The notes: generated by a model not told the origin, from the sequence alone. DNA of 64,000 nt from Pseudomonas sp. LD120 (GCF_009861525.1 NZ_WVHL01000005.1:1550001-1614000); one strand, 5' to 3'. Counted from the stretch's first letter, positions 1-8,178 are shown. Numbers and translations: made by a program.

Positions 1-2
1 AC

Positions 3-317
3 TGGTCGGCTTATCAGGAAGTCATTGCCGAGCACCGCGCCGTCACCCACCGGGACGCCGCCTCGGCCACTCCTTACGCCTCCTGGGGGCCGGTCCGGAC
101 CTTTGCCGACGGCGTGGAGTGGACCCCGGAGCGCGCACAACCGGTGCTCTGGTACGACGACGCCGCGAGCATCAAGACCAAGACCGCACTGGTCGCCAAG
201 CTGGGCCTGGGTGGCACCAGCGTCTGGGCCATGGGCTATGAAAATGCCGAGTTCTGGACCGCGCTGCAGGCCGGGCTCAAGGCCGGTGCTGAGCTATTGC
301 CGGCGGGGCGGGAGTGA
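3..317 (+). CDS. Glycoside hydrolase family 18-like protein, C-terminal part (5' truncated by window)
   Basis: Only the last ~104 codons are present, open from the window edge to a TGA at 315-317. The tail contains VLWYDDAASIKTKTALV followed by LGLGGTSVWAMGYENAEFW. This is the usual C-terminal signature of GH18 (chitinase / YaaH-like peptidoglycan hydrolase) barrels: a DD-S-K segment, then a Gly-Gly-x-x-x-W-x-x-G strand. The catalytic DxxDxDxE strand would lie upstream and cannot be seen. It is followed by a strong terminator (391-413), so it is probably the last gene of a unit before the tail operon. Whether it is a tailocin cell-wall enzyme or an older neighbour cannot be decided here. Confidence 0.6.
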   Translation, partial: WSAYQEVIAEHRAVTHRDAASATPYASWGPVRTFADGVEWTPERAQPVLWYDDAASIKTKTALVAKLGLGGTSVWAMGYENAEFWTALQAGLKAGAELLPAGRE

Positions 318-390
318 CGGGGCGGATCGGCTGCGTTCGGCCACAGATCCCGCCGTCAACCTGGGGCAGCGATTGCCGGCGGTTTCTGCA

Positions 391-413
391 AAACCCGTCG
401 CGACGGGTTTTTT
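391..413 (+). terminator. Intrinsic terminator after the GH18-like gene
   Basis: Inverted repeat AAACCCGTCG / CGACGGGTTT (391-400/401-410), with the central CGCG serving as loop, followed by further T residues. It separates the GH18-like gene from the tail operon. Confidence 0.8.
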
Positions 414-474
414 CATGCCCCCAATCGACCGGCCTCGCCGCTGCCTTGATGAATCCCGTTCCTGGAGTCTTGCG

Positions 475-1050
475 ATGAAACTCATGGCTGTTCTCGATCA
501 GCTACAAGCACAGTGCCCGAGCCTTGCCGGGCACATTGTTGTTGGCAGCGATGCCGCAACCGCCGCTGGTGCATCAACCCCGGTGGCCTATCTGGCGCCA
601 GTCAATGATCTGGCCAGTGCCAGCGCCGGACAAAACATCATTCGCCAGACCATCCGCGATCGATTTGAAGTGGTTCTGGCACTTGGCGCCACCGACCCTA
701 CAAAAGCGCTGAATCCGCTGCACGACCTGCGCGCCGAAGTCTGGCGCGCCCTAGTCGGCTTCAAGCCCGGCGCCGAGTACAACCCGATCCAATACGACGG
801 CGGTGAACGGGTGTCGTTCGACGCCACCCGTCTGCTCTACCGCCTGCGCTTCTTCGCCGAGTTCCAGCTGGGCCGCAACTTGCCCAGCCAGCCGGCGGAA
901 ACCTGGCATGAACGTGAACTCGACGGTTTGCCGTCCTTGACCGGGGTCACGGTGCGGGTCGATGCCATCGATCCGGCGGACCCCAATTTGAAGAAACCAG
1001 GCCCCGATGGGCGCCTGGAGCTGACTTTTTCAGGAGAGCTGAAGCAATGA
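475..1050 (+). CDS. Mu gp37-like tail terminator / tail completion protein
   Basis: A 191-residue protein at the head of the tail operon. Position (immediately before a gp38-like DUF2635 gene and the sheath) and sequence (central FEVVLALGATDPTKALNPL, then a YNPIQYDGGERV strand) fit the Mu gp37 / tail terminator-like family, which caps the head-proximal end of the tail. ATG at 475 was chosen because the reading frame upstream runs through the terminator and looks noncoding. Its 3' end overlaps the next gene by 4 bp (ATGA), the first of many such couplings here. In a headless tailocin it would close the tube. Confidence 0.75.
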   Translation: MKLMAVLDQLQAQCPSLAGHIVVGSDAATAAGASTPVAYLAPVNDLASASAGQNIIRQTIRDRFEVVLALGATDPTKALNPLHDLRAEVWRALVGFKPGAEYNPIQYDGGERVSFDATRLLYRLRFFAEFQLGRNLPSQPAETWHERELDGLPSLTGVTVRVDAIDPADPNLKKPGPDGRLELTFSGELKQ

Positions 1051-1229
1051 GCAAACGCATCACTGTGCTGCCGGTCGCCGGCCGCGCCGTACCGGACCCG
1101 GAAGCAGGCGATCTGCTGCCGGCCTCTGGCCGTGAAGTGCCGGACAACGCCTGGTGGCGCCGGCGTCTGGCCGATGGCGATATCACTAGCAAGGCCGTGA
1201 AAGCGGCGAAATCTCAAGGAGCCAAATAA
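1047..1229 (+). CDS. DUF2635 protein (Mu gp38-like)
   Basis: A 60-residue protein with the family pattern: a basic N-terminus, then GRAVPDPEAGDLLPASGREVPDN... (key motif R-x-V-x-D-P, VPD, WWRRRLADGD). DUF2635 proteins lie between gp37 and the sheath gene in Mu-like tails. Their biochemical role is not established. It starts inside the gp37 stop (ATGA) and its TAA overlaps the ATG of the sheath gene, so translation is coupled on both sides. Confidence 0.85.
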   Translation: MSKRITVLPVAGRAVPDPEAGDLLPASGREVPDNAWWRRRLADGDITSKAVKAAKSQGAK

Positions 1230-2725
1230 TGGCGATCGGTTTCAGCAATATCCCGGCGGACATCCGTGTTCCGCTGTTCTACGCCGAGATGGACAACTCG
1301 GTGGCCAATAGCGCGTCTTCGGCCATGCGCCGTCTGATCGTCGCCCAAGTCAATGACAACCAGACCGGCGATGACCTCGGCAAGCTGGTGCTGGTGTCCA
1401 GCGTGGCCCTGGCCAAGAGCATCGGCGGGCAAGGTTCGATGCTCGCCTCGATGTATGAAACCTGGCGCAAGACCGACCCGGTGGGCGAGATCTGGTGCCT
1501 GCCGCTGCACAGCACTGAAGGCAGCGTGGCCAAGGCCGAGTTGAAGCTCACCGGTAGCGCCAGCGCCGCCGGCCTGCTCAATCTGTACGTTGGCGGGGTG
1601 CGGGTGCAGGCCTCCATCGTCAGTGGCGCCAGCGCCGCTCAGGCGGCCAGCGCCCTGGCGCTGAAGGTCAACGCGGCGGTGGACCTGCCGGTAACTGCGG
1701 CAGCGGTCGACGGCACGCTGACCCTGAGTGCCAAGTGGACCGGCGACAGCGGCAACGACATCAGCCTGCAACTCAATCGCCTGGGCAAGAGCAATGGCGA
1801 AGAAACCCCGGCCGGCCTGACCCCGGTGCTGGGCAAGATGGCCGGCGGCACCGGCGTGCCGGATCAGGTCGCGGCCCTGGCGGCCCTGGGCGACGAGCCG
1901 TTCGAGTTCATCTGCATGCCCTGGACCGACACCGCCAGCCTCAATGCCTGGCAAGCGGTGATGGACGACAACACCGGCCGCTGGTCCTGGGCCAAGCAGC
2001 TGTTCGGCCATGTCTACAGTGCCAAGCGCGGCACTGTTGGCACCCTGGTGGCGGCCGGTCAGGCGCGCAACGATCAGCACATCACCATCCAGGCCCTGGA
2101 AACCGGCGTTCCCCAACCGGTGTGGGTACAGGCCGCAGCCCTAGCGGCGCGGACCTCGGTGTTCATCTCCGCCGACGCCAGCCGTCCGACGCAGAGCGGC
2201 AGCCTGCCGGGGGTCGATCCGGCCCCGGCCAGCGAACGCTTTACCCTCACCGAGCGCCAGTCGCTGCTCAGTTACGGCATCGCCACCGCCTACTACGAAG
2301 GCGGCTATATGCGCATTCAGCGGGCGATCACCACCTACCAGAAGAACGCCTACGGCCAGGCCGACAACTCCTACCTGGACAGCGAAACCATGCACCAGTC
2401 GGCGTTCATCGTGCGTCGCCTGCAAAGCGTGATCACCAGTAAGTACGGGCGCCACAAGCTGGCCTCTGACGGCACCCGCTTCGGCGCCGGCCAGCCGATC
2501 GTCACCCCGAGCACCATTCGCGGTGAGCTGATCGCCCAGTACGCCAAGCTGGAGCTGGAAGGCCATGTGGAGAACGCCGAGCTGTTCGCCGAGCACCTGA
2601 TCGTCGAGCGCGACGTGCAGGACCCGAGCCGGGTCAACGTGCTGTTCCCGCCGGACTACATCAACGGCCTGCGGGTGTTTGCGCTGCTCAACCAATTCCG
2701 TCTGCAGTACGACGCCGCGGCCTGA
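1229..2725 (+). CDS. Contractile tail sheath protein (Mu gpL-like)
   Basis: 498 residues, close to the Mu gpL size (~495). It begins with the typical NIPADIRVPLFYAEMDNS arm and ends with NGLRVFALLNQFRLQYDAAA, the C-terminal strand that interlocks neighbouring subunits. Sheath subunits polymerise around the tube and contract to drive it through the target envelope. It is followed by a hairpin with a T tract (2753-2778) before the tube gene. That hairpin may set sheath/tube stoichiometry or end a fraction of transcripts. Confidence 0.95.
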   Translation: MAIGFSNIPADIRVPLFYAEMDNSVANSASSAMRRLIVAQVNDNQTGDDLGKLVLVSSVALAKSIGGQGSMLASMYETWRKTDPVGEIWCLPLHSTEGSVAKAELKLTGSASAAGLLNLYVGGVRVQASIVSGASAAQAASALALKVNAAVDLPVTAAAVDGTLTLSAKWTGDSGNDISLQLNRLGKSNGEETPAGLTPVLGKMAGGTGVPDQVAALAALGDEPFEFICMPWTDTASLNAWQAVMDDNTGRWSWAKQLFGHVYSAKRGTVGTLVAAGQARNDQHITIQALETGVPQPVWVQAAALAARTSVFISADASRPTQSGSLPGVDPAPASERFTLTERQSLLSYGIATAYYEGGYMRIQRAITTYQKNAYGQADNSYLDSETMHQSAFIVRRLQSVITSKYGRHKLASDGTRFGAGQPIVTPSTIRGELIAQYAKLELEGHVENAELFAEHLIVERDVQDPSRVNVLFPPDYINGLRVFALLNQFRLQYDAAA

Positions 2726-2752
2726 GCCGGACCTGCATCACTGCGCTTTTTC

Positions 2753-2778
2753 AGCCCGCCTTGAGCGGGCTTATTTTT
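2753..2778 (+). terminator. Intercistronic hairpin with T tract between sheath and tube genes
   Basis: AGCCCGC (2753-2759) pairs with GCGGGCT (2765-2771), loop CTTGA, then TATTTTTTG. It looks like an intrinsic terminator but lies in mid-operon, 13 bp before the tube start codon. Partial termination or 3'-end stabilisation of the sheath mRNA are both possible. Confidence 0.65.
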
Positions 2779-2791
2779 TGGGAGAAACATC

Positions 2792-3139
2792 ATGGGTCAA
2801 CTGATTGCGGGCACCTGCTACGTCAAAGTGGACGGCGCTCAACTGACCATCAGCGGCGGCTGCGAAGCACCGCTGATGGCCGTCAAGCGGGAAACCGTGG
2901 TTCCGGGTTTCTACAAGGAAACCGACCTCACCCCGTCGTTCAAAGTCACCGCGCTGCACACCCCGGACTTTCCGCTCAAGCAGATGATTGCCGGTTCCGA
3001 CATGACCGTCACCTGCGAGTTCGCCAACGGCAAGGTCTACGTGCTGGCTGGCGCCTACCTGGTGGACGAGCCTATTGCCAAGGGCGACGACGCCAGCATC
3101 GAGCTGAACTTCGAAGGGCAGAAGGGGACCTGGCAATGA
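2792..3139 (+). CDS. Tail tube protein (Mu gpM-like)
   Basis: 115 residues, matching the Mu gpM size (~118). The sequence has the tube-fold pattern: an N-terminal GTCYVKVDGAQL strand, the PGFYKETDLTP loop, and the C-terminal AKGDDASIELNFEGQKGTW strand. It forms the rigid inner tube surrounded by the sheath. The start ATG follows GGGAGAAACATC (good Shine-Dalgarno). Its TGA overlaps the ATG of the tail assembly chaperone. Confidence 0.93.
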   Translation: MGQLIAGTCYVKVDGAQLTISGGCEAPLMAVKRETVVPGFYKETDLTPSFKVTALHTPDFPLKQMIAGSDMTVTCEFANGKVYVLAGAYLVDEPIAKGDDASIELNFEGQKGTWQ

Positions 3140-3432
3140 GCAATGCCGTGAAGCTGCAGGTGCCCATCGAGGCCCACGGCGAGCCCCTGAGCGAACTCAC
3201 CCTGCGCCGCCCGACGGTGCAGGAAGTGCGGGCGATCAAGGCGCTGCCGTACAAGATCGACAAGAGCGAAGAAGTCAGCCTCGACATGGACGTCGCGGCC
3301 AAATACATCGCGGTCTGCGCCGGCATTCCACCGTCTTCGGTGAACCAGCTGGACCTGGTGGACCTCAACGCGCTGAGCTGGGCGGTGGCGAGTTTTTTCA
3401 TGAGTGCGGCATCGCAGCCATCGCCGACCTGA
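3136..3432 (+). CDS. Tail assembly chaperone, short form (Mu gp41-like)
   Basis: 98 residues, beginning MSNAVKLQVPIEAHGE with the TLRRPTVQEVRAIKALP motif of the Mu gp41 / phage tail assembly chaperone family. It sits where such chaperones always lie, between tube and tape measure. These proteins coat the tape measure during tail assembly. A slippery heptamer near its end allows a longer -1 frameshift product (separate entry). The stop at 3430-3432 leaves 128 bp before the tape-measure start, and nearly all of that is open in the -1 frame. Confidence 0.85.
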   Translation: MSNAVKLQVPIEAHGEPLSELTLRRPTVQEVRAIKALPYKIDKSEEVSLDMDVAAKYIAVCAGIPPSSVNQLDLVDLNALSWAVASFFMSAASQPSPT

Positions 3433-3563
3433 TCGCTGTCGCCTATGACCTGGCCTGGTTCTGGAAGGTCGACCCCGAACAGATGATGGCCAGGCCACTG
3501 GATGTGCTCCGGGAATCCCTGGAGCACGCGCAACGGATCAATGCGATGCAGCAGGTGCAGTGA
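3136..3563 (+). CDS. Tail assembly chaperone, -1 frameshift long form
   Basis: Reading slips from frame 0 to -1 at T TTT TTC (3393-3399) and continues with HECGIAAIADLIAVAYDLAW and onward to ...RINAMQQVQ, ending at TGA 3561-3563. The product is ~142 residues. The downstream segment has good Pseudomonas codon use and its stop overlaps the tape-measure ATG (TGATG), so the segment is clearly coding although it has no start of its own. The arrangement is the classical G/GT-type chaperone pair of long-tailed phages. Predicted from sequence only. Confidence 0.75.
3393..3399 (+). promoter_or_regulatory. Programmed -1 ribosomal frameshift site (T TTT TTC)
   Basis: A canonical X XXY YYZ heptamer in the correct phase of the chaperone frame (AG T TTT TTC ATG). 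The -1 frame is open from before the site to a stop abutting the tape-measure start. No obvious strong stem-loop lies immediately downstream. Confidence 0.75.
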
Positions 3564-5284
3564 TGGCAGACACACAAACCGTAGAGAAGAAGTCGGTGCT
3601 GTTGACCGGCATCGACGAACTGTCACCCAAACTCGTCGCCCTTCAAGGCAAGGTCGACTCTTTCAAGAAAAACCTTGAGCAGACCGGGCTGGGCAAGCTG
3701 GACATCAGTGGTCTGTTCAAGGGCGGCAGCTTGATCACCCCGTTTCTCGACGGGATCAAGGCCTGCGACGCGTTCAAGGGTAAGCTGGCCGAGGTTGGCG
3801 ATTCCAGCGCGTCGGCCGATGCAGCCAAAGGCATGAATGTATTCAGTCAGTCCATGGCCAAGGTGTCCTCGGCCATTGATGCTGCGCTGGCGCCGGCGGT
3901 GGGGGCACTGGTGGTCGGTCTGGAGCCCATGCTCAACAGCGTGGGGACGCTGCTCGACGACAACCCCAAGCTGGTTGAGGGGCTGGCGATGGGTGCCATT
4001 GCCTTTTCGGCGATGCAAACCGCCGTGACCGGTGCGACCCAGGTGCTCGACCTGATGGGCACCGTGGCCAAGGCCAATCCGGTGATGCTGATTGCCATGG
4101 GCATTGCCCTGGCGGCCGGTGTGATCATTGCCAACTGGGGGCCGATCTCGGCCTTTTTTGTCAGTCTCTGGGAGGGCGTAAAGAATCTTGCGGCGCAGGC
4201 GTTGGAAGGGCTGAAAACCCTGTTCAGCTGGACGCCCTTGGGCATGCTGATCGGCAACTGGGGGACCATCACGGCGTTCTTTGCCGGGCTTTGGGACAGT
4301 ATCAAGGCGATGACGGCTTCGGTCGTCGGCTTCCTCAAAGAGGTGTTTTCCTGGTCACCTCTGGGACTGATCATCGATAACTGGGCTGGGTTGACGGGCC
4401 TGTTCGCATCCATCTGGGAGTCGCTCAAGGCCTTGACGGTACCGGCGATGGCCTTTCTAAAAGGCCTGTTCGACTGGGTGCCGATGGACATGATCACCAA
4501 GAGCTGGGGCGCGGTCACCGGCTTCTTCGCGTCGATCTGGGGAGCGTTGCAAACGGGCGTCCAGGCGATCAAAACGGTGTTCCAGACGCTGTTCGACTTT
4601 TCTCCGTCCGTGTTGCTTTACAACAACTGGGGGGCTGTCAGCAGCTTCTTCAGCTCGATCTGGGCGGCGCTGCAACCGGGTATCGATGCGATCAAGAAGG
4701 TCCTGCAAACGCTATTCGACTTCTCTCCGCTGGTGATTCTTTACAACAACTGGGGCGCGGTTACGGGCTTTTTCAGTTCGATCTGGGCCGAGTTGCAACC
4801 GGGTATCGACTCGATCAGGAAGGCCATTGAAGCCCTGTTCGACTGGTCGCCGATGGAGCTGATCATGACCAATTGGGCCCCCATCGCCGATTGGTTTTCC
4901 GGGCTGTGGAGCAAGCTTCAAGAGTTGATGGTGCCGATCAAGGAGCTGTTCGAGGGCGGTTTCGGAGGGCTGATTGCCACGGTCACCGGCAAGGTCGAAG
5001 GCTTTACCGAGGCGCAAAGGCAAATCAACGCCGAGGGTAAAGGCGGACTGGCATCACCCTTTGCCGCAACCCAGGGCAGTTCGCTGACCCAGAACTCCAG
5101 TGCCCTGATCCAGCAGAACGCTGCCAACAATCGCACGCAACTCGAAGGCGGGTTGACCGTGCGTTTCGAAAACGCCCCGGCAGGCCTGCGTGCGGAACAG
5201 GCCAAGACCAATCAACCAGGCCTGAACGTGGCTTCGACCCTGGGCTATCGCTCACTTTCCCTAGGAGGTTCCAATGGCGGATAA
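3563..5284 (+). CDS. Tail tape measure protein with 41-residue repeats (Mu gp42 position)
   Basis: 573 residues from ATG 3563, which overlaps the upstream TGA; a GTG three bases earlier is less likely. An N-terminal charged segment (~1-60) is followed by hydrophobic helices (~95-190: LAMGAIAFSAMQTAVTG, ANPVMLIAMGIALAAGVII). Six tandem 41-residue units plus a partial seventh come next (NWG-x4-FF-x2-IW ... F-D/S-W/F-SP). The C-terminus is Gln/Asn-rich. Tape measures set tail length and are threaded through the tube. At 573 residues this is short compared with long-tailed phages, in keeping with a short R-type tail. It overlaps the next gene by 11 bp. Confidence 0.9.
   Translation: MADTQTVEKKSVLLTGIDELSPKLVALQGKVDSFKKNLEQTGLGKLDISGLFKGGSLITPFLDGIKACDAFKGKLAEVGDSSASADAAKGMNVFSQSMAKVSSAIDAALAPAVGALVVGLEPMLNSVGTLLDDNPKLVEGLAMGAIAFSAMQTAVTGATQVLDLMGTVAKANPVMLIAMGIALAAGVIIANWGPISAFFVSLWEGVKNLAAQALEGLKTLFSWTPLGMLIGNWGTITAFFAGLWDSIKAMTASVVGFLKEVFSWSPLGLIIDNWAGLTGLFASIWESLKALTVPAMAFLKGLFDWVPMDMITKSWGAVTGFFASIWGALQTGVQAIKTVFQTLFDFSPSVLLYNNWGAVSSFFSSIWAALQPGIDAIKKVLQTLFDFSPLVILYNNWGAVTGFFSSIWAELQPGIDSIRKAIEALFDWSPMELIMTNWAPIADWFSGLWSKLQELMVPIKELFEGGFGGLIATVTGKVEGFTEAQRQINAEGKGGLASPFAATQGSSLTQNSSALIQQNAANNRTQLEGGLTVRFENAPAGLRAEQAKTNQPGLNVASTLGYRSLSLGGSNGG
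4133..4870 (+). repeat. Six in-frame 123-bp coding repeats in the tape measure gene
   Basis: NWG-x4-FF...W units start at 4133, 4256, 4379, 4502, 4625 and 4748, with a partial seventh at 4871. The period is exactly 123 bp (41 codons). Units 5 and 6 are the most alike (AAL/AELQPGID, FDFSP/FDWSP), suggesting recent duplication. Confidence 0.9.
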
Positions 5285-6518
5285 CTGGCGTGATCGTTTG
5301 TTGCCCGCATCCTTTCGCGGCGTGCCGTTCTGGGTCGATCAGGCGAAAACCCCGGTGGGCCAGAAAGGTCAGTTGCACGAGTACCCGCAGCGCGACCAGC
5401 CGTTTTTCGAGGGCCTTGGCCAGCAGGCGAAAATCCACGATCTGACGGCCTTTATCGTCGGCGCCGATTGCCTGGAGCAGCGCGACAAGCTGCTCAAGGC
5501 CCTGGAGGAGGGCAGCGGCGAGCTGGTGCACCCCTGGCTTGGGCGGATGCAGGTCAAGGTCGGCGAATGCGAGATGACCCAGAGCCGCCAGGACGGCGGT
5601 CTGGTGACTTTCAGCCTGAAGTTCTATCCGGACCAGCCGTTGCGCTTTCCCTCGGCGGTGGTCAATACCCAGCAGCAGGTGCTGGTGGCCAGCGATACCT
5701 TGCTGGGGGCGGCGGTGCTGCGGTTCGAATTTGCCACCAACCTGATCAAGCAGGCACGGATCGGCGTGGCGTCTTTGCGCCAGGGGCTGGCGGACGTGTA
5801 TCAGGTCATCGAGCACGAGTTCAAGCCGTTGATCGAGTTCTATGGCGATCTCAACACCCTGGTCAAAGCGGTCAAGGAAATACCCAAGGAGCTGAGCACG
5901 GAGTTCAAGGGGTTGCTGGACGATGTACGCGGGCTCAAGGACTTTGCCCGTACCGGCTATCGGCAGATGCTCGCCGATATTTCCCAGCAGGTGGAGGCGG
6001 CCCGGCGCATCGATGCGCCGAAGCTGACCACCGGCAAGGACACCACGGCGGCGGCCGAGGCGGTGGCCAACCTGGTGCAGGATGCGCTGCTGGTGCAGAT
6101 CGCCCGGCTGGTGTCGGCGTTACCGGTGGCCACGCCCGTGGTGAAGCTCAAGAACACGCCGCCCCTGGCGCAGCAGGCCAGCCGGCCGGTGCAGCGCCTG
6201 GAAGTGCCGGTGGCCGACGATGTGCTGGCGCTGCGCGATCAGTTCAATGAGCTGATCTGGCAAGCCGCGCTCAAGGCCGATGCGGTGCATTACCAGGCGC
6301 TCAACACCCTGCGTCAGCAGGTGCAGGGGCACCTCAATGCGGTGGCGTCCTCTGGGGTGCGGCTGGTCAGCCTCAGCCCCAAGAGCAGCCTGCCGGCGCT
6401 GGTGCTGGCCTATCAGCGGTTTGCCGATGCGACGCGGGTCGGCGAAGTGGTGCAGCGCAACCGGGTGGCTCATCCGGGCTTCCTGCCGCCGGCTGATCTG
6501 CAAATCGCTCGGGAGTGA
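5274..6518 (+). CDS. Mu gpN-like baseplate protein (DNA circularization N-terminal domain)
   Basis: 414 residues. The N-terminus (NWRDRLLPASFRGVPFWVD, ...GQLHEYPQRDQPFFEGLG) is the DNA circularization / gpN domain, which acts as a tail-tip adaptor despite its historical name. The rest is helical and Ala/Val-rich. ATG at 5274 is preceded by a strong AGGAGG and lies inside the end of the tape-measure gene, so expression is coupled. Family order N-P-45 is kept. Confidence 0.88.
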   Translation: MADNWRDRLLPASFRGVPFWVDQAKTPVGQKGQLHEYPQRDQPFFEGLGQQAKIHDLTAFIVGADCLEQRDKLLKALEEGSGELVHPWLGRMQVKVGECEMTQSRQDGGLVTFSLKFYPDQPLRFPSAVVNTQQQVLVASDTLLGAAVLRFEFATNLIKQARIGVASLRQGLADVYQVIEHEFKPLIEFYGDLNTLVKAVKEIPKELSTEFKGLLDDVRGLKDFARTGYRQMLADISQQVEAARRIDAPKLTTGKDTTAAAEAVANLVQDALLVQIARLVSALPVATPVVKLKNTPPLAQQASRPVQRLEVPVADDVLALRDQFNELIWQAALKADAVHYQALNTLRQQVQGHLNAVASSGVRLVSLSPKSSLPALVLAYQRFADATRVGEVVQRNRVAHPGFLPPADLQIARE

Positions 6519-6521
6519 CTC

Positions 6522-7562
6522 ATGGACGAATTGGCAAATATCGTCACCCTAACGGTGGACGGACTGGATTACAGCGGCTGGAAAAGCGTCGAGATCAGTG
6601 CCGACCTGGAGCGTCAGTTCCGTACCTTCAGCCTCAACATCACCTGGCAATGGCCGGGGCAGGATGCGCAGGTGCGCATCCGCCCGGGCGCTCGCTGCCA
6701 GGTGCGCATCGGTTGCGACCTGGTGCTCACCGGGCATGTCTACAAGGCGCCGATCAGTTATGACGGCCAGCAGATCAGCCTGAGCGTCCAGGGCAGTTCC
6801 TTGACCCAGGATCTGGTGGATTGCGCGGCCATCAACCGGCCGAGTCAGTGGCGCCAGCAGGACGTGCTGAGCATCGTCCGCGCCCTGGCCGGCTCCTATG
6901 GGGTCGGGGTGCGCAGCGAGATCGCTCCAACCAGCAAGCTGCACACCCACAGCATCGTGCCGGGGGAGACGGTGTTCGCCTCCATCGACCGTTTGCTGAC
7001 CCTGTACCGAGTATTTTCCACCGACGACGCTGACGGTTACCTCCTGCTGGCGGCGCCGGGCAGTGGTGGGCGCGCCAGCGATGCCCTGGAGCTGGGCAAG
7101 AACATTCTCTCGGCCAACGCCGCCATGGATTTTTCCGCGGTGTTTTCCGAGTACCGGGTGATCGGCCAGCACAAGGGTAGCGACCAGAGCAGCGGTGCAG
7201 CAGTCAGCGAAGTATCCGGCCAGTCCAGCGATGCCAGTGCTTCACGCAAACGGGTGACGGTGATCAGCGAGGCGGCGCAACTGAGTGCGGAACTGGCTCA
7301 GCAGCGCGCTGACTGGGAGCGCGGCACCCGCACCGGCAAGGCCCTGACCACCACCTATCAGGTACAGGGCTGGCGCCAGAGTAATGGCGACTTGTGGCGA
7401 CACAACACCCTGGTGCGTGTGATCGATCCGGTGCTGGATTTTGACCAGGACATGCTGATCTCCAAGGTCACCTGGTCGCTGTCCGAGCAGGGCTCGATCA
7501 CCACCTTGCAGGTGGCGCCGCCGCAGACCTTCGACGCCAATCCGGCCCCCGCGAAAGCCTGA
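6522..7562 (+). CDS. Baseplate hub protein (Mu gpP-like)
   Basis: 346 residues, the size of Mu gpP, a hub protein of the T4 gp27 fold on which the spike sits. The N-terminal VTLTVDGLDYSGWKSVEISA and the RVSVI-type barrel segments (DIDRLLTLYR-like central part, MLISKVTWSLSEQGSITTLQV near the end) fit phage late control / gpP families. The preceding stop is 3 bp upstream. It is followed by a REP-like pair rather than by an immediate gene. Confidence 0.88.
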   Translation: MDELANIVTLTVDGLDYSGWKSVEISADLERQFRTFSLNITWQWPGQDAQVRIRPGARCQVRIGCDLVLTGHVYKAPISYDGQQISLSVQGSSLTQDLVDCAAINRPSQWRQQDVLSIVRALAGSYGVGVRSEIAPTSKLHTHSIVPGETVFASIDRLLTLYRVFSTDDADGYLLLAAPGSGGRASDALELGKNILSANAAMDFSAVFSEYRVIGQHKGSDQSSGAAVSEVSGQSSDASASRKRVTVISEAAQLSAELAQQRADWERGTRTGKALTTTYQVQGWRQSNGDLWRHNTLVRVIDPVLDFDQDMLISKVTWSLSEQGSITTLQVAPPQTFDANPAPAKA

Positions 7563-7583
7563 TCCCCGCGTCTATCCGCAGCA

Positions 7584-7647
7584 GCCGGCTTGCCGGCGAA
7601 AGCGTCCTCACAGGCAACGCCGAACACCTGTTTGCCGGCATGCCGGC
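7584..7647 (+). repeat. Pair of REP-like palindromes between hub and spike genes
   Basis: GCCGGCTTGCCGGC (7584-7597) and the perfect palindrome GCCGGCATGCCGGC (7634-7647), 36 bp apart. They resemble a chromosomal BIME lying inside a phage-derived operon. They fill most of the only sizeable intergenic gap (107 bp) in the baseplate genes. Confidence 0.6.
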
Positions 7648-7669
7648 GCCTATCCCCAAGGAACTCAGC

Positions 7670-8176
7670 ATGAGCCTACTGACACGCCTGTTGGCGCGGG
7701 GCACCGTGGTGCTCGCCAACTCGGCCAACAAACTGCAATCGCTGCAAATGCGCCTCACCGCCGGCGAGGTCAACGACGACATGGAGCATTTCGAGCCTTA
7801 CGGGTTCACCAGCAATCCCCTGGCCGGCGCCGAGGGCATCGCCACCTTTCTGGGGGGCGACCGTTCCCACGCGGTGGTGCTGGTGGTGGCCGACCGGCGC
7901 TATCGCCTCAAGGCCCTGGCCGCCGGCGAAGTGGCGATCTACACCGACGAGGGCGACAAGATCCACTTCAAGCGCGGGCGGGTCATCGACATCGACACCG
8001 CGACCCTGAATATCCGCGCCAGCAGCGGCGTCAACATCGACAGCCCGACCCTGAGCATGAGCGGCAAGATCGTCTCCCAGGGCGATCAGGTCGCCGCCGG
8101 CATCAGCCAGATCAACCACGTCCACAGCGGCGTGCAACCCGGCCCGGGGCAGACCGGCGCGCCGGTGGGAGGTTAA
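7670..8176 (+). CDS. Baseplate spike protein (Mu gp45 / gpV-like)
   Basis: 168 residues. ATG 7670 was chosen because AAGGA lies 8-12 bp upstream; an in-frame ATG at 7640 sits inside the REP palindrome and lacks a ribosome-binding site. An OB-fold region (FEPYGFTSNPLAGAEGIATFL...VVADRRYRLK) is followed by a beta-helix needle (ASSGVNIDSPTLSMSGK) and a C-terminal apex INHVHSGVQPGPGQTGAPVGG. The H-V-H pair is the iron-binding apex known from gpV/gp45 spikes. It forms the membrane-piercing tip. The next gene starts 2 bp after its stop. Confidence 0.93.
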   Translation: MSLLTRLLARGTVVLANSANKLQSLQMRLTAGEVNDDMEHFEPYGFTSNPLAGAEGIATFLGGDRSHAVVLVVADRRYRLKALAAGEVAIYTDEGDKIHFKRGRVIDIDTATLNIRASSGVNIDSPTLSMSGKIVSQGDQVAAGISQINHVHSGVQPGPGQTGAPVGG

Positions 8177-8178
8177 GC

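Noticed and set aside
25..1050. A longer start for the gp37-like gene (from 25)
   Set aside because: The extra 150 codons overlap the GH18-like gene in another frame and cross an intrinsic terminator.
4133..4921. CRISPR-like periodicity at 123 bp
   Set aside because: The repeats are coding, in frame, diverged and without constant spacers; they are protein repeats of the tape measure.
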